Shown here piece after piece: positions 1-11,646 of a stretch of 64,000 nucleotides of DNA. This DNA is from Brachypterus glaber (lineage: Eukaryota; Arthropoda; Insecta; Coleoptera; Kateretidae). Each line of letters starts with the position of its first letter. Position 1 is the first letter of the stretch. The stretch lies in NCBI GenBank assembly GCA_958510825.1, contig OY294044.1, forward strand, positions 44,181,851 through 44,245,850, given 5' to 3'. A program made the translations under genes and the position numbers. Under the pieces are notes generated by a model. It ran no database searches. It saw nothing but the letters and a program-made list of their open reading frames with translations, and had not been told where the DNA came from.

Positions 1-78
1 AATTTTCATAGTTTCGTTGGAGTATCTTGAAAAATCAAACTGATAGGTAGATTTGTTGATATAAATTTGGAATACACA

Positions 79-266
79 AGGTTTTTCGATATTCTCTGGT
101 TATTACATTGGTTACATGATTAGTCATGGCTAATCCAAACCAAAGCACAAAAAGGCCTTTATACCTTTAGAAACTCTTTTGATATCCTGTGGTAACAAAT
201 GTAATCATGATCGAGTCATGATTAATCGTATAGCCAAATTATAACCAGAGCATATCGAAAAGCCTT
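79..266. repeat. Imperfect foldback (hairpin) element
   Basis: Two arms of about 50 bp face each other. The left arm begins AAGGTTTTTCGATATTCTCT near 78 and the right arm ends AGCATATCGAAAAGCCTT near 266. The outer 26 bp pair with only two mismatches; the inner parts are looser. No coding capacity was seen. It looks like an old MITE, but no clear target duplication is visible, so the superfamily is unknown. Confidence 0.55.
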
Positions 267-1572
267 CAAATGAATTAGCTATTTGAATCCAGAAAAGTTC
301 TTAAATGTTACAACTTTTTAAAAAATTGTTCAAACCTTTTGTTTAACCGAATTAGACATAGCCCGTTTAAAATGTAGGTCTCCGGGTAAAATAAATAGTT
401 AAAATCTGTAGTGCTTTTATTGCAAGATTCTTAAGACTTTAACTCAAGTATTGAAAGTAAGCATAATATATTATCATATTATTTGATCCGGTCATTATAA
501 TCAACACTGTCTTTGTTAAGAAGTTTAATAGTTATAACAATAATATACTTTTTAAGGGCGCAAGTTAAAAAATTAGGACCATGCCGTGAATTTATTTAGG
601 TAAGGCAAGATCAAAATTTTACACCCTTGGTAAGTTTGCGCCCCTCGAGTGGTTAGTTGACGACAAAAAAAGGTCAAGCATCTTCAACTTTACGCCCTTT
701 ATTTATGGTCTAAACTTTAAAAGTTGCCTGAAAGAAGAAAAAAAAACGCCTTTCGAAATTGGCGCCCTGAGGTAGCTATCCTCGTTGCCTCACTTCGAGG
801 CACGGGCTGTATAAAATTTGTAAATGACTTAAACTCTTCAAGTTTGTCTTCAAATAATAAACGAATATTCATGGCTTTTAGGGACATAATTTCTCATTAT
901 TTATTATCAACTATTGTTGTTATGGTCTTTGTTCTAAATGGGGTAGAATATAACTGGATAGATTTCAAGCAGTGACCTTAATATGGAGGCAGGCCGCCCT
1001 CGTTTCCGTTGGCCGATTGCCAAAAACCAGCGGTATACTGTCCGTAGAGGCGGCGAAAGCTACATTTGCCATTATTTTATTGATTGTACCACTATTAATT
1101 TATGTTGCGGATTTATTCCAATTGATAACCCAAACAAATGTTTAGTTTTAGATTATGAAAGCGAATGAACACAAAAACACAGACAGCATAAAAACAAAAC
1201 AAAGCCTCCAGTATTTATTAATCTGTTTTCCAATACATTTTTCTTTAAAAAGTCTGAAATTGGAGAGCTTAGAGAACTGGTCAGGCAACAGGAGGTCTAG
1301 CAAAGAACTTTCTTATGTCGACTGAAAATAAACTAAAAATTTTAGTTTATTTAGTTAAATACAAAATTTCAGCTAAATCGGTTAAGATAATTGAAACGAT
1401 TTTCGCATTTGACGCGACAGTTATTGCGACTTTGTTGAGTTCTTATTGAATCAAAGTAAAATAATTTAAATGGGAAGCATATAAAAAATTTCAAAATAAC
1501 TGACAAACCGTCAGACAGAATTGCATGTCCTGCAGTTTTGTTTATGTTATGGGATGAGATCTGAACAGTTTT
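267..1572. other. No gene recognised
   Basis: AT-rich sequence. Two short open frames (724-975 and 983-1168) give no recognisable protein and have no splice-site or promoter support. The stretch 983-1060 is richer in CpG than its surroundings and is not explained. Confidence 0.6.
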
Positions 1573-1945
1573 TAGGGGCTGTTCAAGAATGACGTCACCT
1601 AATTTTCATCAATTTTGGACCCCACCCTCCCCCTTCGTCACCTTTGCCTACACCCCCTATAAACCAGAAAAAAATAGCTTTTAGTAGACCCCCTATATGT
1701 TACCAATAAAGAATATCTTACTTTGAAAACAAATTAAAAAAAATTGTAGAGCGACGCTGAAAGTAAAGTTTACGTAGTCATTAATGTCAGAGTTCATTTT
1801 TTTAATTCTATAATTTCTCTTAAATTATTTTAAAAGTATACATTTTTTAAAGGTGACTTCACTTTTAGCCAGACCCCCTTCCCCGTTCGTCACTTTTGGT
1901 CACCTTTTGACAAACCCCCTCTTGATGTCATTTCGTTATACCATT
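1573..1945. mobile_element. Decayed MITE-like element with G/C-run ends
   Basis: It starts GGGGCTGTTCAAGAATGACG. C-rich blocks of the form CCCCCTTCGTCACC occur near 1625 and again near 1875, separated by AT-rich DNA. This resembles arthropod MITEs whose ends combine a GTTCAAxAxTxACGT-like motif with C or G runs, as in the better preserved element at 60658. The right end is not clear, so the boundaries are approximate. Confidence 0.3.
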
Positions 1946-4366
1946 ATGCTGTTACTATCCTATACGCTAAGTGTTTGCATATTTACTTTGTTTAATATTT
2001 TCTCAAAAATTATATGTTTCCTTATGGGACTTAGTAGTCCAAAGATAAGATTATGTTTATGTTTCTGCTTGACTTGTTCGACATTTTCACGGTTTAGAGC
2101 TATTAAAAATCAGTTTTAACGCTTTGGGCGTGTACATTAACTCACCGACATCTGACAAGGAATTGCATATATTTGTACTCAGGTCAGCAAAGGGTATTGT
2201 GGCATTGAATGTCGATATAATGCTTTTCGGGAACCTTTTTAAGGAATTTTTGATAATATAATTATATGTTGGTTATTCGTTTAATAATGATAAACCCTGT
2301 GACATTCCGAAGTTTTCGTGTTACGTAATGACTGAAATCCACCAGATGACAAAATAGTCTACTAGCGAGATATGGAGCACTCTAGATTTCTTCTTCTCCT
2401 TTTTTTGGCCTTTAGCTTTCATAAGCCATATCAGCCAGTTGTCCGGTTTGAATTTTCTGGTTTTGATTTTTGGAAATTTCGTCTCTTGTTCTGTGCTTCG
2501 TTTTTGTATACTTATTGTCCGTTTTGTTTAACCTGTCTTTTCCTTATTGCCCACGCTTTGTTTTTATGTCCGTTTCTTAGTTTTCTCTCTTATTTCTATT
2601 CCATTTTTATCCTTTATTTCTCCTATCCTCAATTACGTATTTATAGTTGACACAAGAAAATATAGTACTTAAGAATTCAATTCCGGTGATTTACAGAATT
2701 ATGTGTATTACAGTTTTTGATGTGCCACATATAAAGATTTAGAGACTCGGTGGGCTAGCCTATTTGTTATTCTAAAATCATATACCAGGTATCTATAACT
2801 TACCTTAGGATAACCACACTAAAAATAAACGTCACTGTGAAGATATGTTTATAATGTCACTTTTTATACATGGCGCGATCTAGCAGCCACCGACTAACTA
2901 TCATTTAAAAAGTAAAATTATGATCTAGAAGCCTTCCGATCTCGCTCGTAGATACCAGCGCTTTTTAGTCAATACGTAACCAAATCGAACTACAAGTTAC
3001 CAGTCCTTATTCTTTACGTTCATGATCATGATTATACTTATAATATAAACAAGCAAGAAATTTTACGATCTTTTTCAAAAACTTTGTTTATAGTATTATA
3101 ATTATAATATTAGTCATTATTAATCATACAAGGAATATTATAACCAAATAATCCTGAGCATAGGAACTCATTTCCATGTATCATCTGTTTCAATCGATTT
3201 TTAAAAGTTTTTATTGGGGACAATTTTAAAAGTAATCAAAAATTAATTACACAGGGGTACAGTGAATTTTTAGCACGGTATATGGGAGTCGATTTTGTAT
3301 AATTCTAGAGTGCTGAATACAAAAAAAAAATATCAGATTTACCGAATCGACCTCAGTTTATGAGATAAGGGCTACCAACTAATGGACTACTACTAAACAA
3401 AAAATATCAAATATATATTTTTTATTAGCAGTAGAAATAAATGATTATGTTATCATAGAAACAGTCTGTGAAGCGCCTATTTCTTTCTACACGAACTAAA
3501 AATTTATGCCTGAGGTAGAATATATGTTAATGTCAGAGGCAAGCTAATGTCACAGACGCAAATTCACGAGGTTTTACTGTACTTAAAATAACACACCTTA
3601 AGAAAGGTAGATTTAAAAAAATATATTATTTTTGATATATAGTTTATCTCAAGAACAAGAGTCATCTAAACAAAGTAACTGCGTTTTGTTTACATACACC
3701 CAATTAGAATCACCTTATTAGAACCACTGAAAAATTTGATGCCGCAAAAAAGTTATTTTCTCTTCCCCCGTGTTATTTATTAATTTAAAAATGCGTTTCT
3801 TGGAAACTGATTGCAGGTTTTTCCCCAAATTGTTTCGTTTGGACAAGTAATATGTTTAAAAATGTAGGAGTTCTAAAATACAATCGGTACAAAAAATTTA
3901 CGATGTTAACAGTAATTTTTGGATAAGAAAAACAATTACTTGTATTTTATTAAATGCACCCATTTTCCACCTGCTTCCAGAATCTTAAATGCAGAGATAG
4001 ATGTATTACAAATAAATCAAGCAATGTTAATTTTACCATAAGTAAAAAATCCATAATCATCAATTTTAACCCTTGATTATTTATTTAAAACTCAACAGAA
4101 CTCAGCTAATTACAGTGACTCTTATATATCGTCACTCAAACTATAAAAGGTCGTATGTTTTTACTTTTTTGTTCTAAACTGTAGAAAACCTAAATGAAAT
4201 GACATTAAACTTCATACTTTACACATTGTAAAGTTAATGTCAACTCTATTCGGAGACCCTACTGAATTGTGGCGTTTTATTAAATATAACCAAAATAAAA
4301 CAAAGTAAAATTTAACATACGACTTTTTGCACTTTGTGTGACGATATCCTAAACTATAGGCTAATT
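1946..4366. other. No gene recognised
   Basis: AT-rich DNA. The open frame at 2372-2650 is a pyrimidine-rich, low-complexity stretch without a recognisable domain and is not accepted as a gene. No repeat with defensible boundaries was found here. Confidence 0.55.
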
Positions 4367-4491
4367 CGTTTAAACGTGATAGTGACTCATGCTTAAGGCA
4401 ACCTCCCGCCTTAAACTTCCTTACCCGCAACGCCTATACTTGGTCTCCCCTCTCACGTACTTTCAACATGAGTCACTATCACGTATAAACG
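4367..4491. repeat. Foldback element, 25-bp arms
   Basis: The left arm 4367-4391 (CGTTTAAACGTGATAGTGAC...) pairs with the right arm 4467-4491 with a single visible mismatch. A roughly 75-nt unpaired, comparatively C-rich loop separates them. The inner ends read GTGACTCATG and CATGAGTCAC, a junction also seen in the unrelated-looking hairpin at 16478-16632. Confidence 0.65.
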
Positions 4492-5127
4492 GATCGTACT
4501 TTAGAACCGAAACAAGGATCTTTTTGGCAACGATACACATATGTATATGAGTTGTTATTGCTTGAAAATAAATAGATACCCATGACAAACTGCGAGAATC
4601 GTGACCAGAACACTTAAGACCTTTCTAATCGCCATGTACCAAAACAGTGGCGCAGAAGGATATAATTTAATTATAACACTAGCAAGACAGCAACTCTAAG
4701 AGCTATGATCAACCCTTAAAAGTTTTCTAGTCTCTCTTAAAAGTTTAATCTAGTTTATAAAATTACTTTGTGGTATAAAATACCTTAGTTACGGTCTCTG
4801 TAATAAGTCTAAATAAAATACATCTGTTCAATGAATTTTATTGTAACACAGGACAAACACCACAAGACGTTGCAACGGCCAAAAACTGGGAGAACAGGAG
4901 GAATAGGGACCTGATCATAAGAATAAATTGTACAATTTAAAATATTTGTTTGAGTCAAATCTGATTTTGATATTCGATATTTTACTTTTGCAACAATAAT
5001 TTAGTTAATGGACTATAAATAGGTAAATTACATAATTTATACTTATATTACATTAATTTTTTGACATAACTGCCAAATGCTCGATCTAGAACATAACTTT
5101 TTTTATACTTTTTAAACTATTCACTTA

Positions 5128-5303
5128 CAAATGGATATGAAATCGGAAGTTATTATCCTATACAATTTTACTTTTATTTTTGTTAAAAACACGCAATATT
5201 TCATATCCGTTATTAAATATTAAAGTACATAAAAAACTATAGTGTTTTTAAGTAAAATTAAAATACATTTTTATAGGATCATAACTTCCTATCCATTTGA
5301 ACC
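5128..5303. repeat. Foldback element
   Basis: GGAAGTTATTATCCTATA near 5146 is repeated in inverse orientation as TATAGGATCATAACTTCC near 5271. Flanking AAATGGATA-type sequence extends both arms. It is AT-rich, non-coding and probably MITE debris. Confidence 0.5.
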
Positions 5304-5378
5304 TAAATATGCAGTTACAAATAGATAGGATGTTATTTATAGTCCTACACTGAACTGATAGAATTATAGCGTTATTAA

Positions 5379-5440
5379 GGACAGAAATTTTTAATTTTAA
5401 ACAAAATTATAAAAATTTAATTTATTATTCCATCAATTAA
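5379..5440 (+). repeat. Terminal-arm fragment of the hammerhead-bearing repeat family
   Basis: The stretch beginning GGACAGAAATTTTTAATTTT and ending ATTCCATCAATTAAT is nearly the same as the left terminal arm of the complete copy at 24384. Only the arm is present; the ribozyme-like core is absent. Confidence 0.5.
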
Positions 5441-5624
5441 TACAACAACATATTGTTATATATACGCCAACCACAAATTGTATTAGAGTATAGTACTAAC
5501 TAGGACATAAGATAACATTTGTTGTTGTATTTATAACAATTGTATGTTGTTTACCTCTTGATTCTACAACTGGTTGTTGTATCGTATAACATGTTTATGC
5601 TATGGCACATTACAAAACATTTCT

Positions 5625-5805
5625 ATCAGTGTGATAAAAGAAATTTACACAGTCGACCGTTCAGACCTGAATTAACACGGAATTATGTAAAATTGTGTAA
5701 TTTTAACAACGTTTTTCGTAAAATGTACACAATTTTATACATTTTAATACGTTTCCGTGTCAATTCAGGTCTAGACGGTCAACTGTGTAAAACACTTTTC
5801 ATCAG
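5625..5805. repeat. Foldback element, about 55-bp arms
   Basis: The arms are imperfect but clear: TTACACAGTCGACCGT at 5645 faces ACGGTCAACTGTGTAA at 5774. They continue inward through a shared CAGACCTGAATTxACACGGA. The short open frame across it (5540-5869) is a by-product of the palindrome. Confidence 0.6.
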
Positions 5806-6894
5806 GGTTTACAAATATTTTAATTTAAGTACATTTAAATGTACTTTAATTTTTGTTAAAACATTATAGTTCTAGTCAGTCACTTTAATATTTAAGGACG
5901 GACATGAAATGCTGGGTCTTTTTAACAAAACTTAAAGTACAATTGTATACTATAATAATTTTTGATTTTTTAACCATTTGTAACTGAATAATCAGTTTAC
6001 CTTTTACATGGCAATATGTAATCCACGTCCGAAAAGTGGTTTTCTGGATCTCGATGTCGCGCTAGGTCTCGCCTGTCCATATCTTCTCTAGACCCAGAAA
6101 AACGTCTTTTATATGCATTATAAAAAGTTGCAAAATCTATCATTTTTGTTTACTTCTTTTAAAGTCAAAAAAGCTTTTCATTTTTAACCAAGGTTAGAAA
6201 TGAATTCATATCTAACCTGTTTTTTAGGTTTTGGTTATACCTCATAGATGGCGAAACTTCACCTTCTTTTTTTGTAAACAGTTGAAGTTTGCGAATAAAA
6301 TAACATTGCGAATAAAATAATATTTTTTTTTCTACGGAAAACAATAAGAAATAATATTTATTTATATATTATATGGTTCATACCGAGATTGATAATAGAA
6401 AATAACAACAAGCCACTTATTTAAATTATTATTTAGTTGAAATTTATAGTGACGTTAAACATCTGTAAAATTTCTGTAGAAGATCATTTAAAATGGTGAT
6501 GTCCTATTTATTTATGCTTGTGAATAAAATTCTGTTCTAACTATATAAGAAAATGACATTTCCAAATCTAGAGATGCTAATTTGGCCTATGCTGCGCCAA
6601 ACAGCATATCTCGAGTTCGAAATGTTTCGTTTTCTTATTAGGTTAGAAATATACTATTTTTTTATTTATTTCAGATACATCGCATTGTTAACCACAGTAA
6701 AAACTAAAATTAAAGTTCCGCGTTTATGAATAATCGACTGACAGCTTCCAAGCTTAATTGGTTTACGCGTTGCGCTTGGACAGCTTTTGCTCTCCTGCAA
6801 AAAGATTACATCTCGGCTCCATTTGCCCACGTACTTTAGTTATTAAATTGTGTCTCTAGTTCAATGAACATGATTATTTTATAATGAAAACCTA
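5806..6894. other. No gene recognised
   Basis: AT-rich DNA with a moderately GC-rich patch near 6030-6110 and another near 6750-6830. Neither holds a recognisable exon. No repeat boundaries can be defended. Confidence 0.5.
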
Positions 6895-7684
6895 CACTCA
6901 GAAAATGTCATTGTAATTTTAATACTAAATTTTATTCGTAAATACATATTTGTTGTTTATATCACCACCATTGATATTTAATACTTTACTTGTGATATTA
7001 AATATTGCTATGTGTGTATCGTATACTAAATGTTGTCATACTAACATAGAGACCGTGCTGGTATATTTGAATCCCCACGCAACATGTGTTTATTTTTACT
7101 AGCATGTTATAGTAAAAATTACTGTAACATTTGGTAAATCATATCAAACTTAATGTATGGTATACTTTGAGTTGTTGTTAAGTTGTATTATTGATCTAGT
7201 TTAAAGTATGTTACAGTATTCAGAAAAATTAACAATCGGTAAATAATATCAAAATTTTGATTAGTAATAATTTAAAGATTGCAACCACACACAATTACAC
7301 ACTGATAAAATAATCGATCCTTTTTTACTTTTCTCTGTATTATAACTAATCAAAATTTTGGTATTATTTACAGATTGTTATTTTACTAAATACTGTAACA
7401 TACTTTAAACTAGATCAATAACCCAACAACTACAACTTAAAGTATACCAAACTATAACTGTGATATAGTTTACCAAATGTTACAGTATTAATAAACACAT
7501 ACTGCTTGGGGATCCAAATGTACCAGCACGGTCTCTATGTTAGTATGACAACATTTTGTATACAATAGTACAGTAGTTAATATCACAAGTAAAGTATTAA
7601 ATAATAATGGTGGCGATATAAATAAAAAAATATTTATTAACAAATAACATTCAGTATTTAAAATACAATAAAATTTTCTGAGTG
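6895..7684. mobile_element. 790-bp TA-flanked element made almost wholly of inverted arms
   Basis: The terminal sequence CACTCAGAAAAT at 6895 is mirrored by ATTTTCTGAGTG ending at 7684. TA dinucleotides flank both ends (6893-6894 and 7685-7686). The inverted arms are about 390 bp each and include the paired GACCGTGCTGGTA and ACCAGCACGGTC. The centre is near 7300. TA targets fit the Tc1/mariner superfamily, which is an inference. A half copy of the same family lies at 55056-55502. Confidence 0.75.
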
Positions 7685-7686
7685 TA

Positions 7687-8774
7687 TTTTTAAAACATTT
7701 TTAATATGCTACTAGATTTTTTTTTACTTTTACTAAAATCTTAAGTTTAAGAATTAAACTTAAGGTATAACTTGTGACTGCCTGTAAAATTATCTATCAA
7801 TTCATCAAAAATTTATAAAGTAATTAATTAATTGAAAAACTTGGTACATTTTTAAAATGTAGAAAAATATATTTGTAATAATAGACTATTTTACTATTCC
7901 TGTGTTAATCAAGACAAAAGTAGTTGTAAGCAATAGTAAAATAGTATATTATTATAAATTATAAAAGTATTTTATTGTATTGCATTTTATTGTATTTATT
8001 CAATTACACAGTATTATAGAGAGCGTCAAATAAGCATCCTTGCTTGAGCTAGGAGCTCTCCATTAATTTAAAAAAAGTATGGTCCAAAGATTTACAGGTA
8101 GGTTATAACAATCTATAATTATTATGCTAGTAACATTTTTTCAACGATATGTATGTCGGTAGGATTCAGAGATGTATGTATGATGCTTGTGACTTTATGA
8201 TCAGCATCCATAGAATCGTAAAACAAAGCTATTATTTATTTACCTTCCTAAGATCAACTTTTATCATAGTTTTTATTTTGCTCAAGTTTTGTTGATTCTT
8301 AGATAAAAATTTAATAATACACAAAACTGCTCCAGCTTCGCTTTCAAAAAATATAGAAAAATATCATATTCTTGGTTCTCAAATTTTAACCGGGACAACT
8401 AAATTTTCGCGAAAAGAAACTATATCCAAACGAAATATCTACCTCAACCCCGATAAATTCCACATAGCTCCAGCTTATGTAGAATTCCCTTGGCCAATTC
8501 CCAATAAATTTATGTTACTCCTGGGTTTACAAGGGCTATTTGAAGCTAGTTTGTAATTACTTAATATGTACCGACATTAATTATATTAACATTTCTTACA
8601 CATGTACAAATCAATGAATTAAATAGATTGATTTGCTTTGATTTACATATATTTAATCCATCTCACCGTTACGGAAAAAGGTAAAAAGTAACAACAAACG
8701 CTTAAGTGGAGAGTAAGCTTTCATAAGGGGTTTATCGTTATTTGTCGATATGCGGGTTTTGTATGAATTCAGTA
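7687..8774. other. No gene; two small hairpins
   Basis: No coding sequence was recognised. At 7738-7766 a hairpin has 10-bp arms CTTAAGTTTA and TAAACTTAAG. At about 7877-7974 another has roughly 22-bp arms containing ACTATTTTACTATT and its complement. The remainder is AT-rich without visible structure. Confidence 0.5.
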
Positions 8775-8782
8775 GTATCACT

Positions 8783-9186
8783 CAGAGGTGGACTGGCCCG
8801 GGCCCACTCAAAGTATGTACAGGCCTTTTGAGGGGCGATCGCTAGCAGCTTATTATTTATAATTATTCTTATTAACCTTGAAAGTAAAGGCCCTTGTATT
8901 ACTTTATTAAAGGGCCCGTCGATGTTTCCTAGTACAGAGCCCGCTTTAAAAAGGACTTAGAAATATCTGATCTGATTTTATAAAAATATTAAATAAAAGG
9001 GCCCCACTTTCATTTTATAGTGAAGCGGGCCCCATTTGACCATTTTGCGGGCTCCCCCTTGGCCATTTCGCGAGACCCCTTTGAGCTTTTTGTGGTGCCC
9101 AATGACCTTTTCGCGGGCCCATTAATAGTTACGCGAGCCCCCTAAGAGCTTGCCGGCCTGGGCCCTAAATACCCAGTCCGCCACTG
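8783..9186. mobile_element. hAT-type non-autonomous element with 8-bp target duplication
   Basis: The element begins CAGAGGTGGACTGG and ends CCAGTCCGCCACTG, imperfect terminal inverted repeats with the CA..TG ends typical of hAT transposons. It is flanked by a perfect 8-bp direct repeat GTATCACT (8775-8782 and 9187-9194), the hAT target-duplication length. The right half (about 8996-9140) carries four or five degenerate units built on GCGGGCCC plus TTGACCATTTT-like spacers. At 404 bp with no open frame it cannot encode a transposase. Confidence 0.85.
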
Positions 9187-9231
9187 GTATCACTCATACT
9201 TGACCTAAATATGTCAAAATATTGCTAATAT

Positions 9232-9345
9232 ATCTCTCTCCGCATGAAAGAAAGTCTCCGACGAAAGGGGGAGGAATCATTCGCGCTCTCTTCTTTCCGT
9301 CAAGAGCGTTGTAAGGCGTGCGTGCCTAGAACGGGCCTCCCACTT
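9232..9345. other. CpG-rich, unexplained patch
   Basis: About 110 bp contains many CpG dinucleotides (for example CTCCGACGAAAGGGGGAGG and GGCGTGCGTGCC), in sharp contrast to AT-rich flanks. One + frame stays open through it but matches nothing recognised and lacks obvious splice sites. It could be a 5' untranslated exon, promoter DNA or a repeat fragment. Confidence 0.3.
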
Positions 9346-10054
9346 GCACACACATTCCAAACATATTTCCCGTAGCTACAGATCTGTGGGTCAAACTAAA
9401 TGAACTCTATTTCATTTAATTAATTATAACTATTTGGTACTTTTGATTTTTATGATTGGTGCTACATTGAATTTTAAATATTGTATTAAAATTTCGATTC
9501 TGCAAAAATTAATCAAAATTTCGTTCCTCCTAATAAATCCAGTCAATGGCGTTTAACTCCTTATGAAATTGTACTCTTCAAGTGAGAGAGATGTGTAAAG
9601 TTAATTGACGACCATAAACTGAATTTTATTACTAAATATGTATTTAGTATCTTGATATTTCATTAGTATTCTGGAGCATAAAGTTAATATTAAATAAAGC
9701 TTAAAAAGTTCTTACGAGTAATAAGGGAATAAAACTTTTAAAGAACTGGAAGTCTTAAAGAAAGAAAGGACAATAAATTAATATGAGCGGAGTATTAAAA
9801 AAACAAAGAAATTTTAATATTAAGTTTGTAGGATATCCTAACATATTTATAAAAATATTTTGGGGCAATTTAGTATTTATATTAGGGAACCTGTAAATCT
9901 ATATCTATATAGGTCTTAAGTTATATCTATATGGGTCTTAAGTTAGCTATACGAATCACAACGAAAAATAAATTCATCGGTTTCCATGACAACTTACTTT
10001 ATAGATTTTACTGCTCATCAAGATGGCGTTGAAAAGTCATCTTAATAGTATATT
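9346..10054. other. No gene; one 22-bp tandem duplication
   Basis: Nothing coding was recognised. At 9901-9944 a 22-bp unit containing GGTCTTAAGTT is present twice in tandem with one mismatch. Confidence 0.5.
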
Positions 10055-10175
10055 AAAGTACTAGTTTCATAACATGCGTTTTTAGCGCACGAGTACAAGT
10101 TTAGAAAACGAGCCGCTTGTAGCGAGTTTTCTAAAGTACTAGTGCTCTAAAAACGTGTTATGAAACGAGTGCTTT
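10055..10175. repeat. Foldback element, about 57-bp arms
   Basis: AAAGTACTAGTTTCATAACA at 10055 is mirrored by TGTTATGAAACGAGTGCTTT ending at 10175. The arms meet around 10115 with almost no loop. The matching AGAAAACGAG and CGAGTTTTCT lie on the inner side. A further pair (TCTATTTTGC near 10187, GCAAAATAGA near 10544) may mark the ends of a larger element. Confidence 0.65.
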
Positions 10176-10922
10176 ATACAATTTTTTCTATTTTGCTCTA
10201 AAATTTAAAAAACTTACATTTAAATTGATGACTGATTTAGGGATTTTTGTTTTGGGTTGGCATTACAGTTTACACTATGTTTAAAATTCTAAGAACAAAT
10301 GATATTTTGATATATTTTACAGTCATCTCTTCTTTTTTCACTGCAATTAACCAGTCCACAATTTTAACACGGCAAACACAAAATTTTGTAAAAAATTAAA
10401 CTTTAAATCGACATTGACATTTGCACGCAAAACGTCAAGAGATAGGCTTTTGTATGTTGCCAACCCAACATAAAAAAGTAGACCTCTTATGGGCCTATAA
10501 GAACAGGCAAAATGCGTGTGATTATGAGCTTATAAGAGTCGCAAAATAGAAAAATATCAATATACAACCTTACTTTTTGACGTAAACATATAATTTGTAT
10601 TTGATGGGCAGCAAAGTCAGTGAAGATTCTTGTCAAGGAAACCGATTCGAAATGTTTGTTTTCGTTTGCCGTTGTATCTGGCCTTGTTTACTTGAGACTT
10701 AGATGTATAGATTCGTAGTTTATACTTATCAGTAAAAAATATTATAAAATAGATGAAAAAAGTTTTGGTTTCATCTTAGTGTTTGTACAATCTGTGTAAT
10801 ATGCAGAAAATTTTTATAAATAATAAACGAACATTTCTTGCTATTAAAAAACACTTCTCTGAATTTCTGAATTGAATTTAAGTTTTCAGTAGGTATTCAT
10901 AATTTCAGATTGTATACAGAAG
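10176..10922. other. No gene; motif shared with the 46.3-kb region
   Basis: AT-rich. Near 10512 the string ATGCGTGTGATTATGAGCTT recurs, with ATAAGCTT for ATGAGCTT, at about 46326. Both sites probably belong to the same repeat family. No coding sequence was recognised. Confidence 0.4.
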
Positions 10923-11059
10923 TATGCAGGGCGTCTTATAAATATTGGTACTAAACTTAAGGTTGTTCCGAAAATAAACCCTAAGGGAGCTACGCCCAGG
11001 GCCGTAGCTAAGTACTTGTACACCGCTTAAAAGTACCTCTATTAATAAAACACTCTGTA
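10923..11059. mobile_element. Short TA-flanked MITE-like element
   Basis: Imperfect terminal inverted repeats (GCAGGGCGTCTTATAAATAT at the left, and a matching arm ending CACTCTGTA at the right) enclose about 137 bp. Internal TAAGGGAGCTACG resembles a motif in the larger CAGGGT-ended elements at 17566 and 21674. It may be a diverged relative of those. Confidence 0.4.
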
Positions 11060-11646
11060 TATTCCAACTTGTAATCCTTTTTTCTCGAGGTGCTATAATT
11101 TATACTATAATTTATTATATCTTGTAAATGCTATCAAACTAAATTTTAAAAGTCTAATAAACTGTAAAAATTCTCCGCAAGTATTTGTATATCGTAGAAA
11201 AACGATGCAAGTTTACTGTAAATATTTAATTTTCTTTTTCGTTTCAGAATTTCACACGATTTATTTATTTGCATTACAAAAAGGCTTTACTTAGCACAAT
11301 AAATAATAAATCATATGATAATACAAAGAATTTATGTGTGAACTTTGCATAACTTATTATACTCCTAGCAGTTCTAGTTAGAAGAGAACATTATATTTAT
11401 TTTTTACTTATTTATTATATTAAATCTTTAAGTTAAAAAAAATGTACCTAATAGATATTATAAGTCCACGATCTAGATTTGGAATCATCAACCGCGTGGA
11501 ATAGTATATTCTAGGGCGAGAGAAGTTTATCAAAAGAGCCGGTAGGCGAAGACTACACTTTACTTGGTGAAGTATGATGTTGAATTATTCGTAATATAAT
11601 GTAGTCCTACTTTGGGGCCTTCAGTAAACAATAGGTATAGAAAAGC
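11060..11646. other. No gene recognised
   Basis: AT-rich DNA. A slightly GC-richer segment at 11465-11570 was read in all frames without finding a plausible exon. Nothing else is visible. Confidence 0.5.

Noticed and set aside
724..1168. Two consecutive short open frames with a GC-richer segment
   Set aside because: No recognisable domain, no splice or promoter context, and the frames differ; treated as chance.
2372..2650. 92-codon open frame rich in Phe, Leu, Tyr and Cys
   Set aside because: It reflects a pyrimidine-rich stretch. The hydrophobic composition mimics membrane segments, but there is no other evidence of a gene.
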